A DNA stretch of 64,000 bases from Streptomyces antibioticus (GTDB lineage: Bacteria > Actinomycetota > Actinomycetes > Streptomycetales > Streptomycetaceae): the NCBI RefSeq assembly GCF_001514065.1, contig NZ_KQ948431.1:263434-327433 (forward strand), written 5' to 3'. The notes under the pieces were generated by a model, which saw only the letters and a program-made list of their open reading frames with translations, had not been told where the DNA came from and did no database searches. The translations under genes were made by a program, and so were the position numbers. Shown one piece after another: positions 59,586 through 64,000 of this stretch (position 1 is the first letter of the stretch; each line of letters begins with the position of its first letter).

Positions 59586-62468
59586 ATGGGTCGGCGCAGC
59601 ATGCGGAGCAACCGCACGCTCTTCGAGCGCGAGAGCGAACTCGCCGCGGTCGACGAGGCGTTGGGAGAGCTCACCGGGCTGCGCGCCGACGGCGCCGAAC
59701 CGGGCGGGCAGCCCCGTGGCGCGCTCCTCGCGTTCGCCGGTCCCGCCGGACTCGGCAAGACGACCCTGATGGCCGAGGTCCGCCGCCGCGCCGCCGCCCG
59801 TGGCTGCACCGTCCTGTCCGCCCGTGGCGGCGACCAGGAACAGCGCGTCGCCTTCCATGTCGCCCGGCAACTGCTGCAACCCCGGTTCGCCGGCGCGGCG
59901 GAGGCCGATCTCCGTGCCCAGTTGGGCAGTTGGTACGACATCGTCGGCCCCGCCCTCGGCCTGTGCGCCCCGACCGACGGCGCCCCGCCCGACCCGCAGG
60001 GCCTGCGCGACGGCCTCGACTGGGTGCTCACCCATCTCACCGTGCAGCGCGCCCCGATGGTCCTCGCCCTCGACGACGCGCACTGGGCCGACCCCGAATC
60101 CCTGGGCTGGCTCGCCGCGTTCGCGCCGCGGGCGGAGGAACTGCCGCTGCTGGTCGTCGTCGCCTACCGGCCCGACGAACTTCCCGACCACGCCGAGTCG
60201 TTGAGGGGGCTGCCCGGGCGTGCGGGCGGTCGTCCCATCGACCTCGAACCGCTCAGCGCCGTCGCCGTCGCCCGCCTCGTCCGTGAGGCCCTCGGCACTC
60301 ACGCCGACGACGCGTTCTGCCGCGAGTGCTGGGCCGTCACCGCCGGCAACCCCTTCGAGACCGTCGAGCTCACCGCCAAGATCCACGACCGCGGCCTCAA
60401 CCCGACCGAGGCCGGCGCCCATCTGCTGCGCGATCTCGCCGCCGCCGTCAAGGGCAGCGGCCTGATCGCCCGCCTCGAACGCCTCGGCACCTCCACCGTC
60501 CGCTTCGCCTGGGCCTGCGCCGTCCTCGGCACCGAGATCCACCCCGCGCTCGCCGCCGCCGTCGCGGGGCTCGGTCATGAAGAGGCCGCCGACGCCGCCG
60601 ACGCCCTGCGCGGCGCCCGCATCCTCACCGGCGCCGAGACCCTGGAGTTCGTCCACCCCCTCATCGCCACCGCCGTGTACCGGGCCATCCCCTCCGGCGT
60701 CCGCGTCGCCCTGCACGGCCAGGCCGCCTGGTGCCTCATCAACGACGGCCAGGGCCCCTCCGCCGCCGCCCGCCACCTCCTGGAGACCCACCCCGACGGC
60801 GACAACTGGGTCGTGCAGCAACTGCGCGCCGCCGCCGCCGAGACCCTCCGCTCCGGTGCCCCCGACGCCGCCCGCAGCTACCTCGCCCGCGCCCTGCGCG
60901 AACCCCCGCCCTTCGAGGACCGGGCCGCCGTCCTCCACGAACTCGGCAGCGCCTCCCTGCTCACCGAACCCGCCACCACGGTCAACCATCTGCGCGCCGC
61001 CCTCGAAGAACCCATCGCCGACCCGGAGTTGCGCCACCAGATCGTCTACCGCCTCTCCCAGGTCCTCGCCCACAGCGACCGCCTCGCGGAGGCCTCCGAC
61101 ACCCTCGCCCGCGAGATCCGCGTCACCGACGACGCCCGCGTCAAGCTGCGCATGGTCTCCGAGCAGTTCATGTGGGACGCCTTCCGGGCCGACGAACCCG
61201 ACCACCCCTCCCGCTCCCGCCGCCTCGCCAAACTCGCCGACCGCCTCAAGGGCCGCGACCTCACCGAGCGGTACATCATCGGCCTGCGCACCTGGGACGC
61301 GATCCTGCGCGGTGAGCCCGCCCACGTCGCGCTCCACCACGCCGAGCGGGCCCTCGCCGGCGGCCTCGGCTGGGCCGAAGTCGACCGCGGCTTCGAGGTC
61401 CCCGTCCTGGTCGCGCTCGCCTTCATGTACGCGGACCGCCCCGGCCGCACCGAAGAACTCTTCGCCGCCGGCATCGCCGACTTCGAACGCCAGGGCTGGC
61501 GCGGCGCCCACCTCTCCTTCGGCTACACGCTCCTCGCCTACCTCCGCTACCGCCGCGGCCGTCTCGCCGAGGCCGAGGACTTCGTCCGCGCGGGACTGCG
61601 GCTGGCCGAACGCGTCGGCCCCGGCACCCCCGCCCACTGGTACGCCGTCGGCATCCTCATCGAGGTCCTCCTCGCCCGTGGCCGCGTCACCGAGGCCGCG
61701 CAGACCGCGGAGGACTACGCCTTCAGCGAGCCCTTCCCGGCCGCCGTCGTCTTCCCCGACGCCCAGACCGTCTACGGCGAACTGCTCCTCGCCCGCGGCC
61801 TCACCAAGGACGCCGTGGGTCAGCTGGCCTCCGCGGGCCGCCGCCTCGACCCACGCGGCATCCGCAACCCCGCATGGTGCCCCTGGCAGCTCCACCTGGC
61901 CCGCGCCGAGGCCCACGACACCCCCGAACGCGCGGTCACCACGGCCCTCGAAGCGCTCTCCAGGGCCCGCCAGTTCGGCACCCCCTCCGCCATCGGCCAG
62001 GCCCTGCGCACGGCAGCGGAGGTCTCCTCGGGGTCAGCGCGGGTGAAGTACCTGGAGGAGGCCGTCGCCCACCTGGAATGCTCCCCGGCCGGGTACGAGC
62101 TGGCGTGCGCGCTGGTCGCCCTGGGCACCGAGCTGCGGCGTACGGGGCGGGCGGCGGAGGCCGCCGAGCACCTGTACCGGGGGTTGGACGCGGCGGTGCA
62201 GTGCGGTGCCGACGGGCTGGTGGAGGAGGCCCGCGACGAGCTGGCCGCGGCGGGACTGCGCCCACGCCGCCTGCACAGCACGGAGACGGACACGCTCACG
62301 TCCCGGGAGCGCCTGGCGGCCAACCTGACCGTGAAGGGCCTGGGCAGGGCAGAGATCGCGAGCGAATTGCACATCGATGAGCAGACGGTCGTACGCCTGA
62401 TGTCGGCGGTGTACCGAAAGATGGGCACGGACCAGACCGGACTGGCGGCGGCTTTGAAACCGACGTGA
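59586..62468 (+). CDS. AAA-ATPase LuxR-family regulator (LAL-type)
   Basis: 960 residues. N-terminal AAA/STAND ATPase (about 15-330) with Walker A FAGPAGLGKTTLM and Walker B MVLALDDAHWADPES. Then long TPR-like alpha-helical repeats (about 430-880) and a C-terminal LuxR HTH (LTSRERLAANLTVKGLGRAEIASELHIDEQTVV). The usual LuxR signature TV-x2-H is replaced by TVVRLMSAVYRKMG, so the recognition helix is atypical. LAL regulators activate metabolic or secondary-metabolite genes in response to ligand and ATP. GGGGGTG lies about 7 nt before the ATG. Confidence 0.9.
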   Translation: MGRRSMRSNRTLFERESELAAVDEALGELTGLRADGAEPGGQPRGALLAFAGPAGLGKTTLMAEVRRRAAARGCTVLSARGGDQEQRVAFHVARQLLQPRFAGAAEADLRAQLGSWYDIVGPALGLCAPTDGAPPDPQGLRDGLDWVLTHLTVQRAPMVLALDDAHWADPESLGWLAAFAPRAEELPLLVVVAYRPDELPDHAESLRGLPGRAGGRPIDLEPLSAVAVARLVREALGTHADDAFCRECWAVTAGNPFETVELTAKIHDRGLNPTEAGAHLLRDLAAAVKGSGLIARLERLGTSTVRFAWACAVLGTEIHPALAAAVAGLGHEEAADAADALRGARILTGAETLEFVHPLIATAVYRAIPSGVRVALHGQAAWCLINDGQGPSAAARHLLETHPDGDNWVVQQLRAAAAETLRSGAPDAARSYLARALREPPPFEDRAAVLHELGSASLLTEPATTVNHLRAALEEPIADPELRHQIVYRLSQVLAHSDRLAEASDTLAREIRVTDDARVKLRMVSEQFMWDAFRADEPDHPSRSRRLAKLADRLKGRDLTERYIIGLRTWDAILRGEPAHVALHHAERALAGGLGWAEVDRGFEVPVLVALAFMYADRPGRTEELFAAGIADFERQGWRGAHLSFGYTLLAYLRYRRGRLAEAEDFVRAGLRLAERVGPGTPAHWYAVGILIEVLLARGRVTEAAQTAEDYAFSEPFPAAVVFPDAQTVYGELLLARGLTKDAVGQLASAGRRLDPRGIRNPAWCPWQLHLARAEAHDTPERAVTTALEALSRARQFGTPSAIGQALRTAAEVSSGSARVKYLEEAVAHLECSPAGYELACALVALGTELRRTGRAAEAAEHLYRGLDAAVQCGADGLVEEARDELAAAGLRPRRLHSTETDTLTSRERLAANLTVKGLGRAEIASELHIDEQTVVRLMSAVYRKMGTDQTGLAAALKPT

Positions 62469-62526
62469 GGGTGACCCACCCAGGGGCGCCCACCCACCCG
62501 CAGCCGCCCCACCACCTCAAGGCCCC

Positions 62527-62532
62527 GTACGA
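62527..62532 (+). promoter_or_regulatory. -10 element of a probable leaderless promoter
   Basis: TACGAT ends 7 nt before ATG 62540, so transcription would begin at or next to the start codon, and no ribosome site is present. Confidence 0.45.
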
Positions 62533-62539
62533 TAGGCGT

Positions 62540-63037
62540 ATGTCGTTCCTCCGCCGCCGCAGCGCGACTCCCGCCGGCCCAGACTTCGACGTGCTGGCCA
62601 TGGACCCGGGCGACTGGCCCGGCAATCTCGGCGCCGGCCTGCTGCCCGCCCCCGACGGCACCTGCCAGGGCGTTTTCCTGCGCTACGACCTCTTCGGCGG
62701 CCGCGGCCCCGCGATGATCATCGGCAACCTCCCCGAGGGCTCCCCGGCCCGTGATCTCGCCGAGGGCGAGGTCCCCTTCGAGGTCGCCCAGCTGCTGATC
62801 GCGCTGGAGAACGACGAGGAGGTGACCGTCACCGAGACCGAGGACATGCCCGTGATGCAGGGCGACAACCTCATGATCGTGCGCCGTCTCAAGCTCTCCG
62901 AGAGCCGGATCTCCTGCGTGCAGTTCGACCGCAGCGACAACGTCCTGGTGACCATCGCCGCCTGGGACCGCCCCATCACCGACGACCTGTACGCCCTGCT
63001 GAAACCGCTCCCGGCGGAGCTGTTCCAGCAGGGCTGA
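62540..63037 (+). CDS. Conserved actinomycete protein, unknown function
   Basis: 165 residues, soluble, single compact domain (FDVLAMDPGDWPGNLGAGLL, MIIGNLPEGSPARDLAEGEV, MPVMQGDNLMIVRRLKLSES, FDRSDNVLVTIAAWDRP). The pattern of short beta strands around an acidic surface is known in streptomycete proteins without assigned function. It probably has a leaderless mRNA, as TACGAT lies just before the ATG. Convergent to the amidase (12 bp apart). Confidence 0.7.
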   Translation: MSFLRRRSATPAGPDFDVLAMDPGDWPGNLGAGLLPAPDGTCQGVFLRYDLFGGRGPAMIIGNLPEGSPARDLAEGEVPFEVAQLLIALENDEEVTVTETEDMPVMQGDNLMIVRRLKLSESRISCVQFDRSDNVLVTIAAWDRPITDDLYALLKPLPAELFQQG

Positions 63038-63049
63038 ACCGGCCGTCCC

Positions 63050-64000
63050 CTACCGGGACGGCTGCACGTCGACGTCGGCGGCCCGCACGAACGCCACGCG
63101 GTGGCCGTACTGGATCTCGTAGTAGAGGTCCTTGCCGACCACGACCTTGTGGGAGTCCGTGGTGAAGGTGACGGCGTAGTAGTACTCGCCGGGCACCTTG
63201 TCGCCGACCACGTACTTCTGGTTCTCCAGCACCTTGTACGGCAACGGCGACACCGCCTGCGCGGGCACTCCCGTCGGATAGGCGGAGGCCTCGGGGTAGG
63301 CGCGCCCGTACACCGGGATCTCCTTCAGACCGGCCTTGGGCGAGACCACCAGGCCCGACGCGGGCACCGCGGTCGGGTCCTTCTTCGGGTTCTTGAACCA
63401 GGCCGTCTGGCCCAGGTACCAGATCGCCGTCCAGTCCCCGTCGCGGTCGGCGACGGCGTACTGCTGGCCGGTGGAGACCCGCGAGGAGATGTCGTTCACC
63501 CCGGTCGTCGGTGCGGTTCCCCGGCCGATGTCCTTGATGAGCGGGTAGGTCTCGCCGGGGCCGGAGTACAGGCGCACCTCGCTCGACCCGTGCGCCGCGC
63601 ACGGTACGTCCTTGGTGACGCAGCCGGTGTACTCGGGCTGGTTCGTCGCGTAGGCGGGACGGATCGTCACCACCCCGGAGTTCTTCTTCGCGGTGGCCTT
63701 GAAGGGGTGGCCGAGCAGGGTGAAGTAGTGCCGCCAGTCCCAGTACGGGCCGGGGTCGGTGTGCATGCCGGGGACGGTCGACGTGGTCGGGCCCGGCACG
63801 TTGTCGTGGCCGAGGATGTGCTGCCGGTCCAGCGGGATGCCGTACTTCTTCGCCAGGTACTTCACCAGCCGCGCCGACGAGCGGTACATCGCCTCCGTGT
63901 ACCAGGCGTCCGGGTTCGCCAGGAAGCCCTCGTGCTCCAGGCCGATCGACTTGGCGTTGATGTACCAGTTGCCCGCGTGCCAGGCCACGTCCTTGGCCTT
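63050..64000 (-). CDS. N-acetylmuramoyl-L-alanine amidase (Amidase_2), 5' end missing
   Basis: The gene runs off the right edge; at least 316 residues are seen. The zinc-amidase core is VAWHAGNWYINAKSIGLEHEG, QHILGHDNVPG and TDPGPYWDW, as in peptidoglycan-recognition-like amidases cleaving MurNAc-L-Ala bonds. A long C-terminal region of SH3-like beta repeats (about 130 residues on; VRLYSGPGETYPLI, YAVADRDGDWTAIWYLGQTAWF) probably binds wall. A signal peptide is expected beyond the window. The stop is at 63050-63052. Confidence 0.9.
   Translation of the reverse strand, partial: KAKDVAWHAGNWYINAKSIGLEHEGFLANPDAWYTEAMYRSSARLVKYLAKKYGIPLDRQHILGHDNVPGPTTSTVPGMHTDPGPYWDWRHYFTLLGHPFKATAKKNSGVVTIRPAYATNQPEYTGCVTKDVPCAAHGSSEVRLYSGPGETYPLIKDIGRGTAPTTGVNDISSRVSTGQQYAVADRDGDWTAIWYLGQTAWFKNPKKDPTAVPASGLVVSPKAGLKEIPVYGRAYPEASAYPTGVPAQAVSPLPYKVLENQKYVVGDKVPGEYYYAVTFTTDSHKVVVGKDLYYEIQYGHRVAFVRAADVDVQPSR

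Noticed and set aside
58839-61916. Very long minus-strand open frame (over 1000 residues) across the LuxR regulator
   Set aside because: Gly/Val/Ala-rich composition without motifs, opposite an intact ATPase-LuxR gene; an antisense artefact of third-position GC.

Overview
The window is a 64 kb piece of a high-GC actinomycete chromosome, almost certainly Streptomyces. It shows very high GC with strong third-position GC bias, SpoIIE-type phosphatases, secreted RICIN and chitosanase enzymes, DUF397, an AAA/LuxR regulator, DasR-like sites and many genes with overlapping ATGA/GTGA start-stops. Fifty-two protein genes are called. No tRNA, rRNA, CRISPR array or intact insertion sequence was seen. 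Two genes run off the ends: a HemK-like methyltransferase on the left and an N-acetylmuramoyl-L-alanine amidase on the right.

Layout. 1-8 kb: HemK-like 3' end, a secreted protein, a PAS-GAF-SpoIIE phosphatase, a secreted protein, then a FadH-type dienoyl-CoA reductase with its PadR regulator. 7.5-18 kb: secreted carbohydrate-related proteins (FN3 lipoprotein, GH75 chitosanase, RICIN/beta-helix protein), an SDR/TetR divergent pair with a clear operator, the dihydroxyacetone kinase operon dhaKLM, and a type-B carboxylesterase. 17.9-21.1 kb: two small proteins, a four-helix Cys-rich copper storage protein, a catalytically degenerate histidine phosphatase, and cbtB-cbtA behind a cobalamin riboswitch. 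21-28 kb: a FadE26-like acyl-CoA dehydrogenase with a KstR-like site, a MITE, a DUF2236 oxygenase, a Ser/Thr kinase with eight TPR-like repeats, and a CrtI/PYROXD2-like oxidoreductase.

27.8-40 kb: a two-gene TIR + TIR-NACHT-HEAT locus; a class-C beta-lactamase-like hydrolase; an IpdC-like flavoenzyme with an acyl-CoA synthetase; and a three-gene membrane operon whose first two products share a 22-residue motif (C-terminal in one, N-terminal in the next). The last is the best candidate in the window for an undescribed signalling or conflict system. 40-56 kb: a penicillin/cyclic-lipopeptide acylase divergent from an acyl-CoA synthetase, PaaK, two alpha/beta hydrolases, an LTA-synthase-like sulfatase-fold membrane protein, and a block arranged like the mycobacterial fadD19-echA19-Rv3521-ltp4-ltp3 sterol side-chain cluster. 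55-64 kb: a universal stress protein, a CGNR regulator, an EACC1 + caspase-WD40 conflict pair, an AAA/LuxR regulator, a conserved protein with a likely leaderless promoter, and the amidase.

How they fit. Three themes recur. One is degradation of acyl-CoA and sterol-like substrates (FadE26-, IpdC- and FadD19/EchA19/Ltp-type genes, with two loci sharing a TCTGAC-N5-GTCAGA-type operator). Another is polysaccharide use (chitosanase, FN3 lipoprotein, RICIN protein, two DasR-like sites). The third is an unusual density of NLR- or apoptosis-like modules (TIR, NACHT, HEAT, caspase, EACC1, WD40, STK-TPR, paired motif). Functions come from reading motifs and from knowledge of the families; no database search was run.
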